Source: Cocos nucifera (taxonomy: Eukaryota; Streptophyta; Magnoliopsida; Arecales; Arecaceae). Taken from it: a DNA stretch of 64,000 bases. The notes below the pieces were generated by a model. The model saw only the letters and a list, made by a program, of their open reading frames with translations. It was not told the origin of the DNA and did no database searches. Position numbers and translations under genes: made by a program. Shown piece by piece: positions 21,764-31,785 of the stretch; position 1 is the stretch's first letter, and every line of letters starts with the position of its first letter. The DNA is taken from positions 1 through 64,000 of the forward strand of contig QRFJ01003350.1 in assembly GCA_006176705.1 (NCBI GenBank), in the 5' to 3' direction.

Positions 21764-22344
21764 GGATCCAATTCCCGCACAATGATGCTATTGTAATTTC
21801 TTTGAACATTGCTGACTATGATGTACGCCGCATTTTGGTAGATAATGGAAGCTCGATCGATGTATTATTTTATGATGCCTTCTCAAAAATGTCCCTGCCC
21901 GACGATCGCTTGGGGCCTATGAATTCTCCGCTGGTAGGGTTCACTGACAACGCCGTACCAATTGAAGGCATAATAACATTGACCATAGCGGCAGGGCAAC
22001 GCTCGAAGCTAGCCAAGGCATGGGTCGACTTCCTAGTCGTAAGGACCCCATCCGCCTATAACGCGATCCTTGGCCGACCTGGTCTAAATGCACTCCGGGC
22101 GGTAGTGTCAACCTATTATTTAAAGATGAAGTTTCTGACGAGTCACGGGGTCAGAGAAGTCAGAGGAGACCAGGCTCTGACGAGGTATTACTACTTAATC
22201 GCCCTGCATAAGGGAGATCAGCCCGACCCTTATCTTGTTGACGGACTGGACGTCCGCGACGACCTCACTGAGGAGCGGGGTGAGCCTGTGGAGGACCTCA
22301 TCTCTGTGCCCTTGAATGATGGAAACTCTGAGCACATGGTGTAG
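21764..22344 (+). pseudogene. Aspartic protease (retropepsin) domain, Tat pol
   Basis: The domain begins with IQFPHNDAIVISLNIADYDV and carries the active site RRILVDNGSSIDVLFYDAF. D-N-G-S-S is the Tat variant of the retropepsin triad. Downstream AYNAILGRPGLNALRAVVST is the second conserved region. The domain itself has no internal stop. It is flanked by TAG at 21761 and at about 22342, in the same frame as gag's tail and RT. It would cleave Gag and Pol during particle maturation. Confidence 0.92.
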
Positions 22345-23480
22345 ATCGACTCCAACTTGGCGGTCGAGGTTCGGGAGCAGCTCGTCGCTTTTCTCAGAAG
22401 AAATGTGGACGTCTTCGCCTGGACCCCAGCGGATATGCCGGAGATCGACGTCGAGGTCATGAAACATCGATTGGCCGTCGATCCGAGGCATCGATCGATA
22501 AGAGAAAAGATGCACCACCATGCCCCAGAGAGACAGAAAGCGATCGTCGAAGAAGTAGACAAGCTCCTCAAAGTCGGACTCATCTGGGAGGTTAACTATC
22601 CGACTTGGATCTCGAACGTGATTCTCGTCAAGAAAGCGAATAACAAGTGGAGGATGTGCATCGACTTCAAAAAGCTGAACAAGGCCTACCCGAAGGACAG
22701 CTACCCCCTACCCAGGATCGACCAGCTGGTGGATGCAACCTCGGGCCATGAGCTCCTCACCTTCATAGATGCCTTATCTGGTTACAACCAGATACGCATA
22801 GTGCCCAAGGATGAAGAGAAGACCGCCTTCATTACTGATCGAGGTCTTTATTGCTACAGGATCATGCCTTTTGGACTTAAGAATGCTGGGGCAACATACC
22901 AGCGTTTGGTTAATAAGGTCTTCAAGGAGCAGATCGGCCATAACATGGAGGTGTACGTAGATGATATGCTCGTCAAAAGCTGAGCTTCAACAGACCACTT
23001 GGCCGACCTTAAAGAGACCTTTGGTGCACTCAAGAAGCACAAGATGAAGCTGAATCCGACCAAATGCGCCTTTGGTGTGACCTCCAAAAAATTTCTCGGG
23101 TTCATAGTGTCGAGATGCGGAATCGAGGCAAACCCCCAGAAGATCCGAGCCATTTGAGAAATGACCATTCCAAAGACGATCAAGGAAGTACAGCACTTGG
23201 CCAGGAAGGTGGCATCCCTAAATCACTTCATCTCAAGGTCGGCCGAACGATGCATGCCCTTCTTCGAGGTTCTCAGGCGACCGAAGGACTTCTATTGGAC
23301 GGTGGAGTGCCAACAGGCATTCGAGGAGCTTAAAAACTACCTCGACATGCCTCCACTGCTGGCAAAGTTCGAATCCAGAGAAGAATTATTCCTGTATCTA
23401 GTTGTCTCCTTGGTGGCCCTGGTGGCAGTCCTGGTTAGAAAAGAAGCAAAGACGCAGCGACCGATCTACTACGTGAGCTG
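22345..23480 (+). pseudogene. pol: Reverse transcriptase domain, Tat pol
   Basis: RT copies the element RNA into DNA in the cytoplasmic particle. Conserved blocks appear in order: VFAWTPADMPEI (pre-RT), LIWEVNYPTWISNVILVKK, WRMCIDFKKLNKAYPKDSYP, LLTFIDALSGYNQI, YCYRIMPFGLKNAGATYQRL and the catalytic YVDDMLVKS at 22954-22980. Then come LNPTKCAFGVTSKKFLGF and the connection region with FYWTVECQQAFEELK. Stops at about 22981, 23155 and 23479 are all TGA in a single open phase. The catalytic aspartates are intact, so inactivation is by nonsense mutations only. Confidence 0.95.
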
Positions 23481-23720
23481 AGTCTTGAGGGATGCGGAGA
23501 CCAGGTACTCTAGGTTAGAAAAACTAACTTACTGTCTTCTAATTGCGGTCAGGAGGCTCCGACCTTACTTTTAGGAGCACACCATAACGGTCCTCACGGA
23601 CCAACCAGTAAGAGCAGTCCTCCATCGAGCAGACGCTTTCAGAAGAATCGCAAAATGGGCAATCAAGCTCATAGAGTTTGACATCAACTACCGACCCAGG
23701 CCATCGATCAAGGCCTAGAT
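23481..23720 (+). pseudogene. RNase H domain (first), Tat pol
   Basis: The frame continues with RDAETRYSRLEKLTYCLLIAVRRLRPYF, the end of the Ty3-type RNase H, then TVLTDQPVRAVLHR, WAIKLIEFDINYRPRPSIKA. Stops fall at about 23572 and 23716 (both TAG). In Tat elements this first RNase H is often degenerate; here key acidic residues of the fold are hard to place. It normally degrades the RNA of RNA-DNA hybrids. Confidence 0.75.
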
Positions 23721-24330
23721 ACTGATGGATTTTATGCTAGAATGCACCATTCCAGTTGAAGTCGAGCTTGAATCGAGCGGGACCAGCACCAGAGCGAGAC
23801 CAAACTTCGATGAAGCCGAGCTATCACAATCGAACCTTTTCGAAGAGAGCACCGACCTCCCTGAAGGTTCCTGGGCTCTGCACGTGGATGGTTTGTCCAA
23901 CTCCACTGGAGCTAGTGTGGGGCTCATCTTGGTCAGCCCTGAAAGAGTCATCGCCGAGTACGCGCTGCGTCTCGAGTTTTCCACGAGCAACAATGGGGCC
24001 GAATATGAAGCACTGATCATCGGATTAAAGATAGCAAGGAAATTAAAAGTAGATCGGCTTCAAGTCTATAGCGATTTCCAACTGGTGGTTGGTCAAGTTG
24101 GCAGCAGCTATGAGGCATGGGAGGAAAGCATGGTGAGGTACCTCGAAAAAGTGAAGAATTTGATCCCGGCCTTCGATAGTTTTGGCATTCAGCACATCCC
24201 AAGGGCAAAAAATACAAGAGCCGATCTTCTCTCCAAGTTGGCCGCTTCAACCCCGACCGAATTGCCTAAAGAAGTATTTTTGGAAACTTTGAAGTATCTG
24301 ACCACAGAGAAATCTCAGGCCATCCTATAG
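23721..24330 (+). pseudogene. Archaeal-type RNase H (aRH), Tat-clade second RNase H
   Basis: A 201-codon open stretch without stops. It encodes GSWALHVDGLSNSTGASVGL, then FSTSNNGAEYEALIIGLKIA, LQVYSDFQLVVGQV and HIPRAKNTRADLLSKLAAS. The acidic residues of the RNase H active site (HVDG, NNGAEYEAL, VYSD, and RAD near the end) are all present. Two RNases H in one pol is diagnostic of Tat (Tat/Ogre/Retand). It is the best preserved enzyme domain of this element, ending at a TAG at 24328. Confidence 0.93.
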
Positions 24331-25580
24331 ACAAAATTCGAGCCCAACTGAATTGACCCATTGATCGCCTACCTTGAAGAGGGGGTCCTTCTCTATGACC
24401 GAAAAGAAGCTTGGAAGCTCAGGAATCAGGCCTCCCGCTACATCTTATACGAAGGTAGGTTGTATAAGAGGTCGTACTCCCTCCCATTGCTGAGATGTCT
24501 CCAACCTTCGGAGGCCGACCTCATGCTATAGGATGTGCACGAAGGACTCTGCGGAAGTCATGTAGGAGCCAGATCCCTGTCGCAAAAACTACTCTGGTAG
24601 GGGTACTACTGGCCAACCTTATTTCGCGATTCCGTAGAATACGTAAAGAGGTGCGACCGCTGTCAGAAGAACGCCAGCGTGCAGAGGCAGCCGGCATTCA
24701 AACTCACTCTGCTCAGCTCACCCTGGCCATTTACGTAGTGGGGAATAGATATACTCGGCCTCTTTCCAATGACGTCTGGGCAACGGAAGTTCCTCCTGAT
24801 CGCGATCGACTACTTCACCAAGTGGGTCAAAGCCAAACCACTCATGAAGATTATCGAGGCCAAGGTGTAGGACTTCATCTGAAAGTCACTAGTCTGTCAG
24901 TTCGGCTTGTCTCGAACCCTCATAACCGATAATGGGCGATAGTTCGCTGGAGCAAGGTTTGTCGAGTTCTGCGAAGGACTAAACATCTCCCACCGCTTTA
25001 CATCAGTGGCTCATCCATAGGCTAATGGAAAAGCTGAGATAACCAATCGGACCTTACTGCAAGGAATCAAAGCGAGGCTCGATAGGGCAAAAGGGGCCTG
25101 GGTGGACGAACTCTACTATATCCTCTGGGCATATCGAACTACTCAGAGGGTGCCGACCGAAGAAACACCCTTCGCCTTGGCCTTCGGTACTGAGGCAATT
25201 ATCCCGGTTGAGCTCAAGCTCCCATCTGTACGAGTCATGGGCTTCAATGAGCGGCACAACCCTCAGAACCTCAGAGTCAACCTCGATCTTCTAGAAGAAA
25301 AAAGGGAGGAAGCCCGCATCCGGATGGCAGCCTACAAATGGAAGGTGGCTCGGTACTACAACTCCAGGGTTAAAAACAAGACGTTCAGAGTGGGGGACTT
25401 AGTGCTCCGGCGAGCCACTGTCGCTCAGCTTCAGAGTCAAGGGAAGCTCACCCCAAATTGAGAAGGTCCGTATGAGGTGATGGAGGTGATCCGACCCAAA
25501 ACTTATCGCCTGAACGAACTTGGAGGGATAGTACTTCCCCGACCTTGGAACTCAGAAAACCTAAGGATGTATTATCAGTA
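24331..25580 (+). pseudogene. Integrase domain, Tat pol
   Basis: The zinc-binding HHCC region shows VHEGLCGSHVGARS and YVKRCDRCQKNA. The catalytic core has D in WGIDILGLF (about 24744), D in LITDNGR (24928-24930) and E in NGKAEITNR (25036-25038). The last two are 36 codons apart, the D35E spacing. The C-terminal part reads GPYEVMEVIRPKTYRL and ends at YYQ. About nine internal TAG/TGA stops occur but no frameshift. Integrase inserts the cDNA and makes the 5-bp duplication seen at both ends. No chromodomain is visible, as expected for Tat. Confidence 0.93.
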
Positions 25581-25667
25581 GACTTCCTTTAAAAACTCTT
25601 TCACTCTGCATTATTGATTTCTGGTACAAGGATTACATGATGGCAGAAAAGAAATGAGTGAAAGTGG

Positions 25668-26490
25668 TCCATTAGGAATAGGAGGAGGACCTCGTCCTAA
25701 TGCGAGCAAAGTCGAAGGCCTCATTCACCTTAGACGAGATGGGGGGAGAGGCTCCGACGACGGTCCAAATGTGCCCCCACAGCCCGTTAGGAATAGGAGG
25801 AGAACCTCATCCTAACGCGAGCAAAGTCGAAGGCCTTGTTCACCTTAGACGAGATGGGGGGAGAGGCTCGGATGACGGTCCACATGTGCCCCCACAGCCC
25901 ATTAAGAACAGGAGGAGGACCTCATCCTAACGCGAGCAAAGTCGAAGGCCTCGTTCACCTTAGACGAGATGGAGGGAGAGGCTCGGACGACGGTCCGAAT
26001 GTGCCCCCACAGCCCATTAGGAATAGGAGGAGGACCTCGTCCTAACGTGAGCAAAGTCGAAGGCCTCGTTCACAAAGGATGAGATGGAGGGAGAGGCTCA
26101 GACGACGGTCCTGCATGTGCCCCCACAGCCCATTAGGAATAGGAGGAGGACCTCATCCTAATGCGAGCAAAGTCGAAGGCCTCGTTCATCTTAGACATGA
26201 GATGGGGGTAGAGGCACGGACGACGGTCCGTATGTGCCCCCACAGCCCGTTAGAAATAGGAGGAGAACCTCATCCTAATGCGAGCAAAGTCGAAGGCCTC
26301 GTTCACCTTAGACGAGATATGGGGAGAGGCTCGGACGACGGTCCGAATGTGCCCCCACAGCCCATTAGGAACAGGAGGAGAACCTCGTCCTAATGCAAGC
26401 ACCCGCAAAGTCGACCAAAGGCCTCATTCACCTTTAGACGAGCCAACTGGAGGGAGAGCTTGAACGATGGTCGAATGTGCCCCCACTAGA
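25668..26490 (+). repeat. 115-bp tandem repeat array in Tat 3' region
   Basis: Seven imperfect copies of a unit containing GGAATAGGAGGAGGACCTC, GAGCAAAGTCGAAGGCC and TGTGCCCCCACAGCCC. Successive TGTGCCCCCAC landmarks lie at 25771, 25886, 26001, 26117, 26234, 26349 and 26477, giving spacings of 115-117 and finally 128. The unit is not a multiple of three, so it is not a coding repeat. Short frames here only reflect the repeat. Confidence 0.95.
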
Positions 26491-27060
26491 CCCGTTAGGA
26501 ATCTCTTCCGAGCGAGGAGAACCTCATCCTAACGCGAGCGCCCGCATTAACCTCGGCCAAAATAGATAGGATCTCTCCCGAGCGACCGTGTCAACCTCGG
26601 TTGGAGAGCTTCAACTTCAACCTCGATCAGAGAAGATCTCTTCCGAGCGATCGAGACAACCTCGGCCAGAGATAAGATCGGAGACAACCTCATCCTAATG
26701 CGACCGTCCGCACCAACCTCGGCCAAAGGAGATAAGATCTACCCCGAGTGACCGGGCCAACCTCAGCTGGAGAGCTTTAACTTCGACCTCAGCTAGAGAT
26801 AGGATCTCTCCTGAGCGCCCATATTAACCTCGACTGCTGGAGACAATATCGCCCCCGAGGAGCTTAACCTCTGACTTCGATTGCAGCAGACGAAGCCTCC
26901 CTCAACCTCGGTTGGAGATGGGATCTCTCCCGAGCTTCAACTTCAATATCAACTTTAGCTGGAGATGAGATCTCCCCCGAGCTTCGACCTAAACCAACAC
27001 AGAGCCCAGAAGAAGACTTTGACAATCGCCTTTCCTGCACTCCCTTCCTTCGAATTTCGA
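26491..27060 (+). repeat. Degenerate short-repeat zone of Tat element
   Basis: This zone is built from variants of CAACCTCGGCCGGAGA-like and GATCTCTCCCGAGC-like words, about 60-100 bp apart, with irregular order. It lies between the 115-bp array and the polypurine tract. It may contain remains of an antisense ORF, but I could not identify one. Confidence 0.6.
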
Positions 27061-27064
27061 ACTC

Positions 27065-27080
27065 GGGAGTGGGGGGGCTA
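27065..27080 (+). other. Polypurine tract of Tat element
   Basis: GGGAGTGGGGGGGCTA directly precedes the TGTTGGGG start of the 3' LTR. Confidence 0.85.
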
Positions 27081-27081
27081 G

Positions 27082-28152
27082 TGTTGGGGATAAACCCCGC
27101 TCCCGCCAAAGTCTAGTTCGATGCTCAGCCTAATGCAACCAGTAGCCACGAAAGAGCTTTAGCAGATGGGTCTTAGCCAAACTCTTACAGCCGACCGAAC
27201 TACTTAGCGGCCGAGCTCCTTGGACTCCCAGCAGCTGGGCTTTAGCCGAACCCCCAGCGGCAAAGCTTCTTCGAACCCGTTCGACCGACCGATCTACTTA
27301 GCGATCGAGCTCCTTCGGACTCCTCAGCCGTCGAGCTCCTTCGAACTCCCAGCATTCGGATCGAACCTCTTCAGTCGATCGAACTACTTAGCGATCGAGC
27401 TCCTTGGACTTCCAGTAGTCGGGCTTTAGTCGAACTCAATCGCCAAGCTTTAGTCAGACTCCCACAAGAGCCGAACTCTCTCTGCGTCGTTCCAACCAAG
27501 CGCCTGTGGGAGCCGAACTCCCTCCAAGCTTCCTCTCTGATCGGATTTCTTCAGGGGCCGGACTTCTCATCGATCGAGCTCCTACCGAACTCCCCAACGG
27601 TCGAGCCTTAGCCGCATACCTCCAACCAAATGCCTATGGGAGCCGAACTCCTTCCAGGCTTCCTCTTCAGGAGTCCGAACTTCTCCAAAATAGGCACACG
27701 TCGAAGCCCTTCAACCCTTCAGTATCTAAACAGCTGCAGTCATCACCATCAGTCCACCGCAAGTGATAGTGATCCGCTATCAGACGGCGATGGCTGTCAC
27801 CATCAACCCACTGTAGACGGCACCTTCCCATGAGACTGACTCCGTCGGACCTCGAGCAGCCCGCCAGCACGCAGCTATAGCTGTCATCATCAAACTCCGC
27901 TATAAAAAGGACCCTCCAGATACGCAATTTCTAATCTCTGATCTCTAAGCTCTCCTCTTCTTCTCCAAGCTCTGGAACTCATTTCCGAGCACTCCATTCC
28001 TGTTGGCCAGAGCTGATTTGATCGTTGGAGGATCCTGCCGGAGCCACCCCCCCACCGGCTCTGGATGGAACTTTGCTTTGCAGGTCTCCGACGGTGACCT
28101 CATCGGCCTCCACTCTAGCAAATTCCGACGACGATCAGATTCTGCATCAACA
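27082..28152 (+). repeat. 3' LTR of Tat element
   Basis: 1071 bp, the same length as the 5' LTR, with the same ends (TGTTGGGGAT and TTCTGCATCAACA). The TATA box (GCTATAAAAAGG) is at about 27900. Most differences from the 5' copy in the part I compared are transitions. AACAT follows at 28153-28157. Confidence 0.95.
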
Positions 28153-28157
28153 AACAT

Positions 28158-30470
28158 CAAAGCATTAAATTGAGAGATGTATTAAGTTCATAAAATCAAT
28201 TTAAATGAATCATCTTCCTTTTAAAATATTTATCCTTTGACCCAAAATAAATTTTAAATATTTATTTTAATTTCAGAAGCCCATTTGAATTAATATGATC
28301 TTTAATCAGATTTTTAGATATGCACTTTTAAGGTTTAAGAGAAATAGAGCTTTTCAAAAGATTTGAATATGAAATCAAGCATAACATTTAATTCAATATT
28401 CAATCATTTTTTTCTTAAAAAATTTTAGTCAATTGAGTTTGAAAAAGGTATATATCGAAAATGTATCGAGCAAAATAAAATAAATAGATAGTGTCAAAGC
28501 AAATAATAGTTATATTTTTAAATTTATTACTTTGAGTAAAAATTGCTTCAATACAAATAATTTATAAGAATTTTGCAGTGCTCATCAAAAATTTAGTATC
28601 AAATTTGATTTTTTAAATAAGTTTCAAAATTATGTTTAAAAATTTATTTCTTGGAGTAAAAAATATTTTTAAATTTAATTTAACTCTGACTAATTTTTTA
28701 AAAATAAAATAAAATAATTAAATGATGCATATCAAATCAAATAAATATGATAAAGCTCAATCTAAGAAGTTCATAAATTAATTGATTGAGAGCTTAAGAT
28801 CAAAATCTTCAATTAAATTAAGATGAAAGGCATTTCTCTTTTTATTTTGGAGATACTAAGAAATCATTTTTTCTTTTAATGTTTCAATAACATTATCTTT
28901 CCCTATTTTTCATAATTTTGGCTTAATTATTTTAGCTTATAAGTTTTCTCCCTCTTTTTCTTTCAAATCAAGCATATTTAATATGAATTTAACTACTAAA
29001 TTTAGATTTTCTAAATTTGAAAGAAAATTTTCATTTTAAAGCCCTTTTTTAAAATAAATGATCAATTCTTCTTTAATATTTTCTCTTCCTTACTTTAGCA
29101 AATAAAGCCATTTCTTTGAAAGATTGTCTTGATACCAATTAAACTGAAATTAAGACTAAATCATGATTTTCTTGATAGTTTAATATCACTTAAAGGTCAA
29201 TTTATAAGTTCAGCTTAATACCAATAATTTTAGTTTTGAATTGATAAAAATGAATTGATTCAAATCAAATAATTTAAGAATTTTGAATGATAAATCAATT
29301 TGAATTGATATTAGCAAATTAGTCAAGACAAATCATAAAAAAAATTTTTGTTATTCTTTAAAAAGATCATCTTTTTCTTTTCTTAAGAAATATCAAGCAA
29401 TTAGGTACAGAAAAGATGTATTTTTAAATTTATTTCAAATGATATCATATCAAACATATAGATGTGCAAAATCAGATTTGAAACAAAAATATTTTTCTCT
29501 TTTTTGTCAAAAGATAAATCAATCAAATACATGACAATTAGTAAGCTATTTGATACCAATTACTTAAAACTGAAGTCCTCATTAAATGTTTAGCTTTAAG
29601 GATAAATGATAACTTTCTTGAAATATCTTGCTTGATATCAACTTTAAAAGGTTCAAGAAGACCATTTTTTAAAATTTAATTTTCAAACTCAATCAATTGA
29701 AATAAAGTATGAATAATCATTAATAATTTTTTTTTAAGATCAAAAAAGAAAATCAAATTAATGATCAAGATGGATATTCATATTAATTTGGGGGAGGATC
29801 CAAAATTAATCAATTAGGGGTATGATAATCTAACAAATCAATTATAATCAAATCAAGTTGAATCTAGATAATGGTTTTATGGGATTTGGTTCAATTAGAG
29901 AATTTTAAATTCTTATGAGTGAACCTAAGATGCAATACAAATGACTACATCGAGCACTTAATTTTTATGATTAAATATTTTATTTTCAAGTACTTAGATC
30001 ATGCAATTTTTGGGATTTTTCAACATTTAAGCATCTTATGGGAGATTGTCAAACTTTGTTTCTCTTGTGAATTTAGCAATTAAAATATTTAAACCAACTA
30101 AGCATCTCTTAGTTTAAATTCATCAAATATAAAATTGATTTGGAAAGACTTAAAATATCCAGCTAAATTTTAAGATAAAACCATTTCATCCATAGCATGA
30201 TATATAGAAGAGAGCATGTTGATTTAAAATTCGAAGTATTCAAATCATTTCAAGCATCAAAATCAATCAATCATTCTAATCTCATCGAAACATAGAGAGT
30301 ATTTTAAGTAGATAAATATGATATGAAACTACATAAATAGATTATTAGAATCAATAGAATTAATCAAACAAATATTGATAGTATGATGTGAGAAAAGTTT
30401 AGATTTTATCCAAAAGCATCATCCATCCATTTTCATTTTCAAGACATCCATCAAAAAAAAAATTTCTTTT
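28158..30470 (-). other. AT-rich 3' noncoding region of Sirevirus 1
   Basis: No frame is open over any useful length. The text continues smoothly from 18575-18883 across the Tat insertion. At 29790 plus-strand TTAATTTGGGGGAGGATCC and at 30050 TTATGGGAGATTGTC resemble Sirevirus purine tracts but in the opposite orientation. Part of this region may therefore be inverted or from another copy. Pol of Sirevirus 1 should lie here and is missing. Confidence 0.5.
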
Positions 30471-31750
30471 CATTCCATTGAATCCTTGGTGTACCTACAA
30501 AATCATTTACTAGATTTTGGTACCCAAGTCATCTTGGGTCCATGGATGTTAGAGCTTATGATTCCTTTTGGAATCCATACTTGTTTGACTAAAGTATGGC
30601 TAAATTTCTTAATATTACATTCAGAAATTTTATGGTCTACTTTATTATATTTGAAACATGTAATTGAATGATTTTTAGATAAAGCTTTGCTAAACATATT
30701 CTTCATAAATTTTTATTTTCTTAATGGATTATACCAAATTTCAGCTTTATTGAAAATAGCCTTTCGATTATTTAAAATTGATTGAAGCTTTTAAGATCCA
30801 AGTGTAAACTTTTCAAGCATGAATTTTAAATTTTAAATTTCTTTTCTTAGTTTCATATTTTCTTTCAAAAGAGATTTTTTAGATCTTAGGAGTTTTTCTT
30901 TTTCTTCAATGTAAAGCTTGGATTTTTTGAATTTCTTTTTCAACTTAATATTTTCTTCAACTAAAGATTTTTCAGATTTGAATAGTACATCCTTTTCTTT
31001 AGCCAAAGAATTCATTTCTTTCAAAATATCTTCTTTTTTATTTAATAATTTATTCTTTTCATCAGCTAAAAGAAGATTAGACTTTTGAGTTTTTTATTTT
31101 TGAGCCTTAGTTTTTTAAATTTATCCATTAAATCATTGAAGGCTTCAAACAATTCATCAAATATAAATTCAGAGGAATTTTCTATGTTTACCTCATTATT
31201 GAGAGCCATGAGATAAGGATTTATAATACATTCTTCCTCTTTCTCATTTTTCTTTTCTTTGCTATGCTTCCCCTTTATCAATGTCTTCTTTTTTTTTTGT
31301 TTCTTCTTTTTCTTTTTCTTTTCATCCTTGTAAGCCATGAGACATAAGTTGGGGTGAGCTTTCATTTCTTCTCGAAAGCTTAATATTTTTTCTTGATCTG
31401 CTCCCTCAAAAATAGTTTTCAATTTCTTCCATATCTGTTATGTTGAAATACATGAAGAAATTATATTAAACTCATTAATATCCAAGGAGCAATAAAGTAT
31501 ATTCATGGCCTTAGTATTAAGTTGGGCCATTTCCTTATCATGCTCTTTCAATGCTTTGGGGGTGTGTGAGCAATCGATTATAATCTTCCATAAGTTATAA
31601 TCATATGCTTGTGTGAAGATGCATATTCATACTTTCCAATAACTATAATTTAATTCATTTAATAGTGGAGGACGATCAATAGAATAGCCTTCATTAAAGA
31701 TGGATTTCATTTTGGGTTGCCAAAATCTTTAGCTCTAGATGATTAGGTCA
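30471..31750 (-). pseudogene. gag: Gag remnant of Sirevirus 1
   Basis: Sirevirus gag makes the particle and is unusually long, with coiled coils. The minus strand from 31422 gives IFEGADQEKILSFREEMKAH, a lysine-rich stretch and FDELFEAFNDLMDKFKKLRLK. 31024-30833 is a heptad-rich lysine/glutamate coiled coil. 30706-30503 holds a zinc knuckle CFKYNKVDHKISEC whose second cysteine has become tyrosine. WIPKG and WVPKSSK mark the gag-pol boundary, followed by YTKDSME at about 30480, the usual run-up to the protease. Homology stops there. Stops and shifts separate the pieces. Confidence 0.8.
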
Positions 31751-31771
31751 ATAATCAATAATGGAGCACCT

Positions 31772-31783
31772 GCTCTGATACCA
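31772..31783 (-). other. Primer-binding site of Sirevirus 1 (initiator tRNA-Met)
   Basis: The minus strand reads TGGTATCAGAGC, the standard site complementary to the 3' end of plant initiator tRNA-Met, two bases from the LTR end. It fixes the element on the minus strand. Confidence 0.92.
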
Positions 31784-31785
31784 AT

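Larger units (their letters stand above)
18889..28152 (+). mobile_element. Full-length Tat-clade (Retand-like) Ty3/gypsy element nested in Sirevirus 1
   Basis: A 9264-bp element with two 1071-bp LTRs, perfect AACAT duplications, a primer-binding site, gag, and a single pol frame in the order PR-RT-RH-aRH-INT. A roughly 115-bp tandem array, a degenerate repeat zone and a polypurine tract follow. The second, archaeal-type RNase H between RH and INT defines the Tat clade. The tandem array in the 3' noncoding region recalls Retand. Twenty-odd in-frame stops and one gag frameshift make it inactive. About 21 differences in the first 233 bp of the LTR pair suggest an old insertion or strong deamination. 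Confidence 0.97.

Noticed and set aside
24495..24932. 145-codon frame in another phase within the Tat integrase
   Set aside because: The pol phase in the same stretch carries the integrase HHCC and first catalytic residues despite stops; the open frame is a shadow.
25700..26463. Several overlapping frames of 60-104 codons with similar proteins
   Set aside because: They are produced by the 115-bp tandem array; the unit length is not a multiple of three and the frames change between copies.
25668..26490. CRISPR-like array of regular repeats
   Set aside because: Repeats are adjacent without unique spacers, 115 bp long, and inside a plant retrotransposon.
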